A stretch of 64,000 nucleotides of DNA from contig CP099422.1 of assembly GCA_024114885.1 (NCBI GenBank), positions 2,480,001-2,544,000 of the forward strand. Reading direction: 5' to 3'. Every line of letters starts with the position of its first letter. The first letter of the stretch is position 1. The DNA comes from Septoria linicola. Lineage: Eukaryota; Ascomycota; Dothideomycetes; Mycosphaerellales; Mycosphaerellaceae. Both the position numbers and the translations under genes were made by a program. Shown piece after piece: positions 42,713 through 53,210 of the stretch. The notes beneath the pieces are model-generated. The model saw only the letters and a program-made list of their open reading frames with translations. It had not been told where the DNA came from and did not search any database.

Positions 42713-44668
42713 TCAAATCTCAATGTCAATGTCCAAGTCAAGGCCACTGATAACCTCATCGTCCAAATTCTTCTTCTTGAGCGCACCGATTGGACCTTTG
42801 GCACCGTTCACTGGTAGCTCGGGACGCCTCTTAGGCGTGCTCGTGCCGTTCGCAGGCGTGCCAGCTCGGCTGGTCCCAGGAGTGTCCTCGCCGAACAACT
42901 CCTTGTTCTGAGAAGCTCGCCTCTGCGCTTGGTCTTTCGCCTTTGCATGGACCTGGGCTCTGATTTCTGCAGTCTTCTTTTCGTGCGCGGCCTTGCGTTC
43001 CCGTTCAATCTTTTGTCGCTCTTTGAGCAATGCCTGTCGAACTTCTTGCTGGTTCTTAGCTCGATTTTGTCGATTCAGAATTGCAAGACTTTCGTGCTGG
43101 GCGACTGTCTTCGCAGGGCTGGCATGGTCCTTAGCCTTCACCTTTGCCACGATTTTAGGTCCGCCATTGACAGCTCCATTCTCCAAGGCCTCGAGTTCAG
43201 CATCGCATCGAGCTATCTCTTCTTCGTCCGAATTCTGCTCAGCTTCGGCGCGCCGCTTCTGAATGTCTTTGCGCTTTTGCTTCGCCTGATGAACTGGGTC
43301 GTACTTCATTTGGATCTCCCTTTGCTTTGCGAACTTCTGGTTAAGCTTCTCCTCCGTGAAGGTGATGTTGAGGAGGCCATTGATGTCGTCCAGCTTCTTA
43401 TGCAGGAATCGCCGTGATGGCTTCTTCATATTCTCCTTGTTCAGTGTCTCCACGTATCTGCCATAGTCTGCATCCGTGATATGACCATCAGAGCAGGCAG
43501 AGAAAGGCCATGGCTTCTCCGAGCTGCCCTGTGCCACGAGCGCGTACTGATCTGTAGTGAAAGGCTTGCCAACGGAATTCTCCATCTGGTAGGGTTTCCC
43601 CACAGTGAAGTCCTTGATTTGGCACATGCGGTAGGTGGTCTGCCCAGTCTCGCGGTTCTGACCGATGGCAACCCGCGCGAAGCATCCGCGAATAGCCTGT
43701 TCGAATCCTGGATAGAAGCAGACTTTGGCAAATCCAGTGCGGCCGATTCGTGCCCGGTCAAAGTCTTTCAGTTCTGCTGGTGGATCGTCTTTGCGCTCTG
43801 GCTCTGCTGCCCACTCGACTTCACTCTCCCCGTCTGCGTCTTTTTCTGATCCGTGCGAGGATGGTGCACGCTCGTCCCTGCGATCATCACGCGTACTGGC
43901 AAGGCGATCTCGCTGCGCTGCCTTCTCCTCACGAGTCTGTCTGAGCCTGTCGAGGGCCAGCTGTTTCTCCGTTTTCGGGCGTGTGGTTCGTCTGTTGTTG
44001 TTGTCCTCAAGATCTGCCGCAGCAGCCTTTCTCTTCTGCTTGTTGGCGGCACTGCTGCTAGCCAACGCCTTCTTGAGCAGCTGATCTTGAGTGCGGCGGG
44101 TCACTTCTTCGGCACGCGTCGCGAGCAGCTCCTCTCGCTGAATTTCCGAGAGCGCCATGACATAGCTCCGGTCCTGTTCCGACTCATACTTGCCCTCCAA
44201 AGGGTACAGTGGTCGAATGTCCTCTTCCTCCTCGCCTGGCGCATCGTCGTCCTCTTCGTCGTACTGACCATACTCAGGTGAGCCGGGCGTAGCCGATCTG
44301 CGAGCAGGACCGTCAGCAACGCCATCAGACCACATGTCGACGGTGGGAGACATCGATATCACGAGCGTGATGAAGGTCCGGCCTGAGGTTGAAGTAGCAA
44401 AAGATGGAACAACTTACGCAGCGTCATCTTCGTCTTCGCTCGGTTGCCTGACTTTTCGCTTTCCCCGCTTGGCCCTCACTTTCTGTGCAACACCTTTCCT
44501 CCTCTCTGGCGCGTCGTCCACCTTCTCAACGCTCGGCTGGGGCTCCTCGGCGCCAGACAGATCGCCAAGCTCGGCCTGCTCCAGTCGCTCAAAGTCGTCG
44601 ACGCTCTCCTCATCGCCGCTGTCATCGTCGCCGACGAGACCCAACAGTTCCTCGTCCAGGTCGGCCAT
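42713..44668 (-). CDS. RTF1: RTF1, Plus3-domain subunit of the Paf1 complex
   Basis: Transcription elongation factor that recruits Paf1C to Spt5 and promotes H2B ubiquitination. Exon 1 is 44668-44418 (MADLDEELLGLVGDDD) and exon 2 44297-42713, 611 residues. I place the acceptor at CTCGCAG (44298), because only this gives the right phase (DEDDA/ASATPGSPEYGQ) and it follows a CTGAC branch site; the intron is 120 bases. The middle has an acidic, basic-charged segment before the Plus3 domain (about 270-400: DFDRARIGRTGFAKVCFYPG, GCFARVAIGQ, YRMCQIKDF, VGKPYQMEN), which binds phosphorylated Spt5. A coiled coil (QALLKERQKIERERKAAHEK) and a short acidic end (GLDLDIDIEI) follow. Head-to-head with COQ7. 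Confidence 0.93.
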
Positions 44669-45169
44669 GGCGTCGGATCTGAAGTCTGCGGTGCCGAGTA
44701 GTGGCTAGAGCGATTCGGCTGCACTTGGACGTCCGTGATTAGATGGCGCTGTCCTTCTCGAGGAGTGTGTCGATGTAGGTCGTGCAGTGAAAATTGTTGC
44801 GAGCCCAAAGAAAGGTCCAAGATTCGGCTGAAGTGTGACGTCGATGTCAGGCAGCTGATCGAAACGTGTTATTAGCTGGGTTGTAGATCGAGTCTTTCGT
44901 AGTGCGCGAGAAGAATCCGTAAGAAGTGGAAGGCACGGTGGTGGGAGTTGTTGAAGGTGGAAGATGGACGCGAAGGTGAAGAAGTTCATCTGAACAAGAC
45001 AACTCCTTGCGAAGGATGAGTGGCCCGTGCAATCCCTGCATTCACCGCAGGACGCTAAGGCACAACCATGACGCCCTTTTGCTTCACTTCCACTTTCGTC
45101 TGCACATTCACCCATATCGCAAACCAGAACTGTCGAGTCAGTCACCTGGATCGAGGATCGGGATTCAAC
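44669..45169. other. bidirectional promoter, RTF1 / COQ7
   Basis: 501 bases between divergent starts. An alternative in-frame COQ7 ATG lies inside it at 45068. Confidence 0.55.
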
Positions 45170-45898
45170 ATGTCTGCATCACCAGCCCTGCCGCTTAAGG
45201 CACGCCTGACTCCTTTAGCCTTCCAATTGAGGACTCGACGAACTTTTGCAACAACATCTCGATTATGCCTACAGGAAGAGAAAGAGCCAAAGACCCTCGA
45301 CACAAAACATGCTGCACGAACGAAGCCACTTAGCGAGGCACAGAAGAAGTTCCTCGACTCTGCACTTCGAGTCAATCAGGCCGGAGAATTGGCAGCGACG
45401 TTGATCTACACCTCGCAAACGCCACCGATCATCAAAGCTCATCCACACCTTCGGCCGTTGATGAGACATATGTATGACCAGGAAGAAGGCCACTTCAAGA
45501 AGTTCAATGAGCTTCTCGCCAAGCATCGCATACGACCGACTGCAATGTACCCCGTCTGGCATGCTGCAGCAACAGTGTTGGGTTGGGGTACCGGTGTTCT
45601 GGGACGGGAAGCTGCTATGGCGTGTACAGAGGCGGTTGAAACGGAGATCGGTGATCACTACAATAGCCAAGTGCGTGAGCTACTCTCTTGGTTCAAGGAC
45701 ATGGAGGAGAAAGGCGAGGAGCCAGGCGAAGAGCTAAGGGAGCTGATCAAGGACATCAGGAGGATCAGAGACGAAGAGCTGGAGCATCTGGATCATGCCG
45801 TTGAGAACGACGCCAAGGAAGCAAATCCATACGAGCTGTTGACTGGTGTGATCAGGGGCGGGTGTCGAGGTGCGATCTGGGTTAGCGAGAGAATATGA
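45170..45898 (+). CDS. COQ7: COQ7, mitochondrial 5-demethoxyubiquinone hydroxylase
   Basis: Di-iron enzyme for the penultimate step of ubiquinone synthesis on the inner mitochondrial membrane. No intron. I choose the ATG at 45170 (242 residues), because it begins a clean mitochondrial presequence rich in Arg and lacking acids (MSASPALPLKARLTPLAFQL, then RTRRTFATTSRL). The ATG at 45068 would add 34 non-mitochondrial residues. Iron ligands sit in NQAGELAATLIY, DQEEGHFKKF (ExxH), EAVETEIGDHY and DEELEHLDHA (ExxH), in two repeated halves as in ferritin-like folds. The C-terminal IRGGCRGAIWVSERI is the family signature. Confidence 0.95.
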   Translation: MSASPALPLKARLTPLAFQLRTRRTFATTSRLCLQEEKEPKTLDTKHAARTKPLSEAQKKFLDSALRVNQAGELAATLIYTSQTPPIIKAHPHLRPLMRHMYDQEEGHFKKFNELLAKHRIRPTAMYPVWHAAATVLGWGTGVLGREAAMACTEAVETEIGDHYNSQVRELLSWFKDMEEKGEEPGEELRELIKDIRRIRDEELEHLDHAVENDAKEANPYELLTGVIRGGCRGAIWVSERI

Positions 45899-46709
45899 AG
45901 CAGAGTCTTGTTGTGAGACTGGATCAAGTCAGCACCTCGTCAAAGCCAAGTTTTCCTCTGAAACATGTCCATGAACTGTAGCCAAAGCTCGCATCATTGA
46001 GCAACTGTGGTTGCAAAGACTCCTAAAACTGCCTGGGCATTCTGGTGAAAGGCGGCGGCAGACTTCACCGTCACAATCGTCAGACGCATTCCCGCCGTGT
46101 AGCCACGCGGGCGTGAAGCTGCTCGTTGCTTCGCTTTCCCTCACGGTCACGCTCGAAGTGGTTCGATACTGAAGTGGAAAGGATTATTTGCTTGACAGAG
46201 TACATCGGCTGACGTGTAGGGCAGTATGTCGACATTGCATTAAGCTGGAGATGCAGATTCTGAGTGACAAGCGTCCGACTGCACACGACCAGGGATTCCT
46301 TTACTAGCGGCTGTCGATACCTGGCTACTGGTTCCTCAACGTCGCGCCTATAAGAAAGCACATTTCTGCTATACGCACTACCTGCAACAATAGCAGCAAT
46401 TTCTTCACAAGTAAACCAACTCAGCTTCCACAATAGCAAGACGAATAGGGCGAACGTTCAATCAGCAAAAGCTCTCGCACTAGCTGTTGCAACAATAGTA
46501 TTGCATAGAGCTCTTGTCAGGCACAGCACAATAGAGATATCTGGCTATTGTGCACTCTTGGGTATATCTTCCACCTATTTTCTATCTCGTTACTTCCTTT
46601 CTCCTTCTCCTCAGCAGATATCTCCCTTCACAAGTTCACAAATTCTCATAGCGCTGGCCGCTTCACTTTTCCTTCACCCACATACTTGTATTACACATCA
46701 CCACTCCAC
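45899..46709. other. intergenic
   Basis: 811 bases between two plus-strand genes. No supported gene. Confidence 0.5.
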
Positions 46710-47422
46710 ATGACCACAATGACTGAGCCACTTCGTCGTTCCTCGCGCAACAAAGTTGCATCAACAAAGGCCAGAGACAGCACGAGCAGACCAGCATCAC
46801 CCTCCTCCTCGCCCAAGTCAAGCAAGGTCACCAAGACAACCAAGACCACTCCAACAAGACGCAAAATGTCCTCTCACCGCCGCTCTCTCTCCGAAGCTCT
46901 CGACGACCAAGCCGCCCGAGCAGACTTCGCCGAGATGGGCGTGCCCGCCAACAAAATGGAGACATTCATGGCCACATCAGAACCAGAAGTCGACATGCTA
47001 GGCTATCCCACACGCTTCAAGGAAGAGAAGGAAGCTCGCATTGACGCGAAAGAGGCGTATGAGAAGAGACTCAACTCGCCGAGTAGAAAGAAGAAGAATA
47101 TTCACCAGATCTGCCCGTTTTCCGAGAACAAGAGTACGTACCTCTCCCCAATCTGCTCTCCTAGAAGCTATATGTTGACATACATATCATAGACTGGGTG
47201 CTCTTCAATCCATCTCTTGGCTTTTCGCCGACTTTTCAAGCTCCAGGGCCCGATTCGCCACTCCATCGCTATGCAAACTACGAGCCTGGCAACGAGAAGA
47301 TCGTGCTGTTCAACGTGGTGTCAGGGGCGATTGGGCTGCGCAGTACGCCAGAGAGCATGACAGGCATGGAGGTCGAGTATACGAAGGCAGGAGTGAAGAT
47401 AGTTACGAAGAAGAAGGCTTGA
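46710..47422 (+). CDS. unknown small basic protein, probably nuclear
   Basis: Two exons, 46710-47133 and 47193-47422, with a 59-base GTACGT/ATAG intron; 217 residues. I choose the ATG opening MTTMTEPLRRSSRNKV, because the longer upstream frame would add an unrelated hydrophobic segment. The N-terminus is Ser/Thr/Lys/Arg-rich (TRRKMSSHRRSLSEAL). A folded-looking middle follows (ANKMETFMATSEPEVDMLGY, then PTRFKEEKEARIDAKEAYEKR), and then a short C-terminal region (NWVLFNPSLGFSPTFQAPGP ... VLFNVVSGAIGL) ending in VTKKKA. I recognise no domain. The intact splice phase and coherent C-terminus support a real gene. Confidence 0.65.
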
Positions 47423-47505
47423 AATGAGAGGCCAGGAGACGAAAGAAGCAGTTCTACGCAGAATAGCGTCTGCGAGCTTGGCTTGAAAGTCTACTTATAC
47501 GACCG

Positions 47506-49232
47506 CTACTCCACCCGGTACTTGCGAAACTGCCTCGTAGGCACATTACGCGAGAACATGATATCGAGCTCCTCATACGTCCTCCCCTCGGTCTCTGGAA
47601 TGCGCAGCACCGCCCAGACAAGAGCAACAGCAGACAGGCCACCATAGAAGAAGCCAATCTTACCCCTCATATTGGCCTGATCAGCATTCAGCATGTACGG
47701 GATCGCCACAGTCATGCCTATGGCAAGAACTGCTTGTGTAGCTGTAGCGACGGCGATTGTCTTGCTACGGACTTTCGTTGCAGACACTTCGCAAAGGATC
47801 ACGAAACAGACCGGACCAACGGAGAAGTCATAGCAGAAATTCCACACTAGCATTAAGCTCGATTGTGCCCAGATCACTGCTTTCTTGTCTTCGTAGCCTG
47901 GGATACAGTCGAGGATGCCGATCAAAATCATCAGAACGACTAACAGGAAGAGGCCAACGTTGTAGATCTGCCGTCTACCGTAGCGATGGAGGAGGAACCA
48001 GGAGAACAGCGTGCCGAGGAAGCCGAGAGCGAGGAAGCCACAGCTCATGCTGAAAGCGTCGCTTGTTGGTAGTCCGGCCAGCTCGAAGAAGTATGTAGCA
48101 TAGCCGACGAGGTAGACTCCAGAGATGACTTGGATGCTGTATACGCCAATGGCGATTTCTGTCCTTCGAAGGTTGATCTTCTTGAAGCAGTCGCGGTACG
48201 TGCTGCCGGCTTCCATTTCTTGTTCCAGTCGATCGGTCTCGACAATCATCGCCAGCGCAGGTTTGACATCAACTTGGGCACTAGCGAGCCGCTTCAAGGA
48301 CTGCTCCGCTTCAGCAAGTCGATTCTGTCTGACGAGCCACCAGGGACTCTCAGGCGCCCATGGCCAGCCAATAAGGATGATGAGCGGCCAGAACCACTGA
48401 GCCGCAAATGGAGCTGAATATGCCCAATGCGACTCCAACTGGCTTGTACCCGCAATCACGCCGTTCGCGATTAGTTGGCCCATCACAAAGCATAAATTGA
48501 CATAACTCGTCAACACGCCTCGCAGCGCCACCGGACAGACTTCACTCGCGTATGTTGGAGCAATTATCGCATACGTCCCCAAGATGAGTCCACCTAGCAG
48601 TTCGCCTACGAGCAAGACCGGGAGACTCCTCGCAAAGAACTGTATAAAGATGAACGCTGCCGTGAGGATCACACACGCCCCAAAGGTCCGTTTCCGTCCA
48701 TACCACTCGAGAGGATAGGCAGCGAAGAATGCGCCCACGACCTGACCGATCGGATTTCCCAAGGAGAGACCAGTCTGCCAGGGCGCGGAGATGATGTACG
48801 AATCTTCGTAGAGGTAGCCAAAGTCTCGCTGGAAAGCTGGTGTTGCGTAGAGATTGCCTAGAAGTTGGGGGTCGAAAGCGGTCATGAGGACACCGAGGGA
48901 GAAGAACAGGCTCCATGCAACGGCGGTTGGGTAGAGACGTAGTGCTTCAGTGAAGGAGAGGTTGTGCTCGTTTTCGATGGCCTGACGCGCTTCGTCGCCT
49001 GCTATGGATCCTATGGTGATGTCTCCTTTGATCGTGGTAATCGCATGAGTGTCGCCGTCTTGACTTTCATCGTGGTCGTGCATATCTGTTCGTGATAAAA
49101 GCGGTTCGGTCTCATTCGGATCGCTGACCTGCTGTATATCAGTACAGTACGTTCTAAGCAAAGATAAGACACGAGCTTGATTGAGCTTACATGGTCGCCT
49201 AAGCTCTCTTCAGCCGGGTGGTGGGAGGTCAT
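47506..49232 (-). CDS. MFS sugar/H+ symporter, alpha-glucoside (maltose) permease type
   Basis: Plasma-membrane sugar importer. Exon 1 is 49232-49191 (MTSHHPAEESLGDH) and exon 2 49131-47506, a 59-base intron; 555 residues. Twelve hydrophobic segments with a central loop. Signatures: DPQLLGNLYATPAFQRDFGY, loop 2-3 YGRKRTFG, PTYASEVCPVALRG, PESPWWLVRQNRLAEAEQSL (PESPxxL, start of the central loop), loop 8-9 HRYGRRQIYN, and the PETEGRTYEELDIMF C-terminus. The DPQLLGNLY start and WPWAPESPWWLVR are typical of fungal maltose/alpha-glucoside permeases (MalP/Mal11 group); the exact sugar is not certain. Its promoter is shared with the divergent Zn2Cys6 gene at 49807, an arrangement common for sugar-uptake modules. 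Confidence 0.9.
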
Positions 49233-49806
49233 GCTGGCGGGTCCCGGATAGCAGAGATTCCCAGTAGTGAGCAGTGTGGCATCGCCTATTGATGCACACT
49301 ACTGCGCTATGTATATGACTGCTGTTTCTCTTGCGTGTGGTAATAAGCCTCGAGCCCAATGGACATGCGTGGATATCACTCTGGTCTCGTGCAGGTCGTC
49401 GCCTGCTCGGCCAAGCCCCTCCTTTCGATTCAATTTGGCTGTTTTTTGTTTGCATCAACTACCATCAACATCGGCATCAGGCCATCATGCGTAACTCACG
49501 AACGCGTGCTCGAGCGTTGTCTCAACGCATGAGAATTGCTTGATGCGTCGATGATCTCGCGTCTTGCTTTGATGGGGTCACCTGCTATTGTGGAAGTCCT
49601 GTGGGGTTGTCGCTGGCCGAGACGAAGTCGTTGTGGACCCAGCCTACTCGCGAGCAGTCGCACATCTCACAAATGGATTCAAAGTCACTGTAGAGTTGAC
49701 CAGCCACTAATATGACAAGATTGGGACGCAGCAGCATTGGCAAAGCAACATCACGGCGTCAAGTCGCTCAGAAGGCAGGTCCATCCAATGCTTACTAAGC
49801 TCAGAA
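49233..49806. other. divergent promoter, sugar transporter / Zn2Cys6 regulator
   Basis: 574 bases. No gene seen. A plausible place for binding sites of the neighbouring regulator, but I could not identify a clear CGG-repeat operator. Confidence 0.5.
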
Positions 49807-52146
49807 ATGAGCTCGGACGAACGAACTTCGACCGCGGACCCTCAGACATTTGCTTCCTACCTCCATGTCGACGTGAATGCATCAAAGATGATGCCTACAG
49901 TCGCATCGACAGCCAAGCCTGAAGGTGTCCAGAAGAAACTACGGAAAGGGACTAAAAGCTGCCTTCCATGTAAGTCATGGCTTCCGAGCCGTGGCCATTC
50001 GTCAGGCACACAACGAGTATCGTCAATGCTCGGAGAACAAAAGTCTTGATGAGTATGGTCCAGGTCGCAGCAAGAAAACTCGATGCTCAGGCCTAAGTGC
50101 GGGAGTTTACGCTTGTATCGAGTGTGTCTCGCGCAAGACCACTTGCGTCTCCCAAGGTGAAGTTAAGGATGATGAGGCCTCAGCCGTGAATTGGCGGCTT
50201 CAAGAACGTGTTGCACAGCTCGAGTCTATCCTAAAGAATATCGCAGAAGATTCTGGCACTACCACCACAGGATGCGCAATCGACGCGCACCATACAGGCT
50301 CTAGACCATCGCATCGAAAACAGATCAACAGCAGCTCGACAGAACACCCAGGAGATGCCGAAGAGGAAGAAGAGGTCGGGACAAACTTCGCCCCACTCGT
50401 CACGCTGCTTAATACATCGAGCACTACCGAAGGCTCGCCTCGACAGTCCAAAGCAGCCGCTCGAGCTGCAGCTTTATCAGATCGCCAGCACAAGTCAAGC
50501 AGGTATCAACAGGCCATACGCGCCTTGCGATCGCACCTACCTGCTCCGGAAGAGTTGGTCGAGATCGTCGAAAATGATACTTCCTGGTGGACGCTTTATC
50601 GTGACGCTCTGGGGCTCGTATGGACCAGATATGACACCATGCGGTCATTCGCAATGCACGTGTCCGATGATGCTGATCCTTCTGTGGTAGCTCTGTTGCT
50701 CGTTTGTCTCGCGATCTCCACTGGCGATCAGCGAAGGTATCTGCCGCCTGTCGAAGAGCACATTGTGAACTATGATGAGTATGCGGGCACTGAGTATGGC
50801 CTGAACACACTAATGGCGCTAGGACTATGTTACATGAGCTCTTTGCAACCGCGCCGAGCATGGACGGTGTATAGACGAGCCAATACTTTACTCCAGCTGA
50901 ATGACTGCATTCTTCACCTACGGAAGAGATCCGAACGACACATCAAAATTTTCTGGCAACTGTTTCACGCAGATCGATGGGTAGGATCTTGCTAAGATCA
51001 TCGTTTTTGACTCTCGGCCAACGATCGCGAACTCAGTATTTATTCGCGATAGGTCTCGCTGATGATTGAACTTCCTTATACGGTCTCGGACCACTTCTGT
51101 GACTTGCAGATCGCGCCGCTGCATGTCCTCGGTCCTGGGACTTGGCTCTACAGGCACCTCGCTGTCACCACGGGACGAGTGATCGACCACCTACAAGCGC
51201 AGAATGTGAAAGGACCGATTCTTTCTAGCGCGATGAAGATCGAAGAACAGATTGATGAGATTGTAACTCAACTGCCAACAGATTATCTGGACATCGAAAA
51301 AGTGCGAATGTGCAGTGACGCAGCGGACAAGAATACGCGTCTCTATCGTGTAGTGCACATTCACCTGTTGCGCAGTTACGTTCATATGCCGTTCTTTCTC
51401 TCCCCCAAGAAGGAGTCACGATACACCTTTAGCCGTCGAAGCTGTGTCGACGATGCTCGAGCGATTCTGGTGGCATTTCTGGAAGTGTTTGACAGCGACC
51501 CAAACGCAGCCGCTGACGGAACTGTCCTCAACTTCACACGTTTACAGCCGCGGTGATCGTGCTTCTCGGTCTCATCGGGTACGGGCGTCTGGACCCTCCA
51601 TCTGCTGATATCTCCCTCCTTGGTCATGATGAGGACAGCGACCCGATACTCCGAACGAGGGGTGCGATCGAGCAGGGCGCGCGGACAAAAATCGCAGGCC
51701 GCCTGAGCGCGAAATGTTGTGCTGCACTGGACAGCCTCATTGCGAGCGCTCAGTCTTCGACATGCTCGGACCCCATTGTATTACCATACTTTGGCACTCT
51801 GTCCATAAATCCACTGAGAATTGCGGATCCTGAACTTCAGAAGCAAGCTTCCTCTGCGAATATATCAGTGCCAGCGGATGCTGAAGTCCAGGCCACTCCA
51901 CGGTACGCCAGTGGCGTGAGCAATCTTAGTGACAGTCTTGTGGCACCGGTGGTCCATGAATCTAACCTGAACTCGGCGTTTGTGTATCAAGGCCCATTCT
52001 TGCCTAGCAACGATGAATCGCACTGGCTCAGCAATACTGGACACTCATCGACCATTGGAGACATGGATTGGACAGCAACTCAACACTTTGGAGAAGACTC
52101 TGACTGGAGTTGGCTCAACTCAGATTTGCCTCCTACTCTTCTCTGA
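49807..52146 (+). pseudogene. Zn2Cys6 fungal transcription factor with a -1 frameshift
   Basis: Modelled exons are 49807-49969, 50064-50980 and 51053-52146. Intron 1 (94 bases) splits the zinc cluster exactly; splicing gives CLPCRSKKTRC, then CIECVSRKTTC, the six Cys at 52, 55, 62, 72, 75 and 82 with standard spacing. Intron 2 (72 bases) joins FHADRW to VSLMIELPYTVSDHF. The middle homology region follows, then frame is lost at about 51538-51541: the upstream frame runs ...LNFTR and stops at 51556. The homologous continuation FTAAVIVLLGLIGYGR begins one base out of phase at 51541 and stays open to 52146. One missing base accounts for this; an intron of legal size does not. Either the gene is recently inactivated or a base was lost in the assembly. 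Full product would be about 724 residues. Confidence 0.75.
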
Positions 52147-53210
52147 CCAACCTCCCTCTACAAGTGAGCCATAGGCGCAATGCTTATAACGCTTCCGATT
52201 GACAACGTGTCATTGAGGAGGCTTGTGGATTCTACATTTCGCTAACATCATCCCGCAAATACGTTGCTCATCGCAAAGTATCGTATCTTGGCATAGTCGC
52301 ATTGTATGAAGATCCCGTTTCCTGATCGTTATACTGCTCATAGCGACCCTTTCGTTACATCGGATGCGGCGTGTAAAGTTACTTTGAGGCAAATCGTGCG
52401 AAGGACGCGGAATGCGGCGAGAAGAGACAAGACGCATAGCTTGGGTAGGCTTCAAGGGTTGCAAGCACGTTGCATAAATTGGCGAAATACCAAGACCACG
52501 TGCGAAGAACACTGGCCATAACGCTTGCTGTTGATCCCGCCTAAAGCTTGAATGTCTTGGCAGATACACTTGAGCGTTACCGAACTGCTTCATCTGGAAT
52601 CTCACCCGTACATCGGGGACCACTCAGCACACAGAATCTGAGCATGACGATGAAGCACCTCTCAAGCCCAAGTGTTCATGCTTTTGATCAAGAAGCTCCG
52701 AAAAGACGATCGCGACCCAGAACTTCTTGGCCTTGACGCCAGAGGCAGCCGCAAAATGCCAAGCACGATACAACTGCGCATTGCATCAAGCATAGGAATA
52801 CTCCGGCAGGGCAAAATATCAAACACCCATGTCTCGATTCTAGCGCGAAGACTGTGATGTGCGAAACAGTCAGTAGTCGAGCGCACGTGGTGAAAAGTGA
52901 CAGGATGGTGACTCCGCCACGGTTCTCAGACTAGAATCGCTAGAACACCTAGGTAGTTCCGGGACAAGCTGGAGCTGCGAACCACAATCTCTCTGAGCAA
53001 AAGGCCAAGCACTTTAGGTGCTTTTCATGATCCAGTGGCTTCGGACTGCTTTGCCACGATACAACGCTTGCAGGATGCTCATGCTTGGCCTCACTGTCTC
53101 TTGGCTTCGATCATCCTATATCTGAGCAGCCGCAACTCCGCTTGCTGATCTGTCCCTCATCACTACCACAACTGTCAATCTTGACCACTAACCATAGAGT
53201 TGCCGTCAAG
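52147..53210. other. intergenic, PHO89 promoter
   Basis: About 1.06 kb without a supported gene; contains the CACGTG site listed separately. Confidence 0.5.
52884..52889. promoter_or_regulatory. CACGTG E-box, possible Pho4/NUC-1 site
   Basis: Perfect CACGTG 322 bases before the PHO89 ATG. Phosphate-starvation bHLH factors (yeast Pho4, Neurospora NUC-1) bind this hexamer at phosphate transporter genes. One hexamer can arise by chance. Confidence 0.4.

Noticed and set aside
51533..51552. An 8-base GT...AG interval (GTTTACAG) that would repair the Zn2Cys6 frame
   Set aside because: Far too short to be spliced; a one-base loss explains the frame change better.
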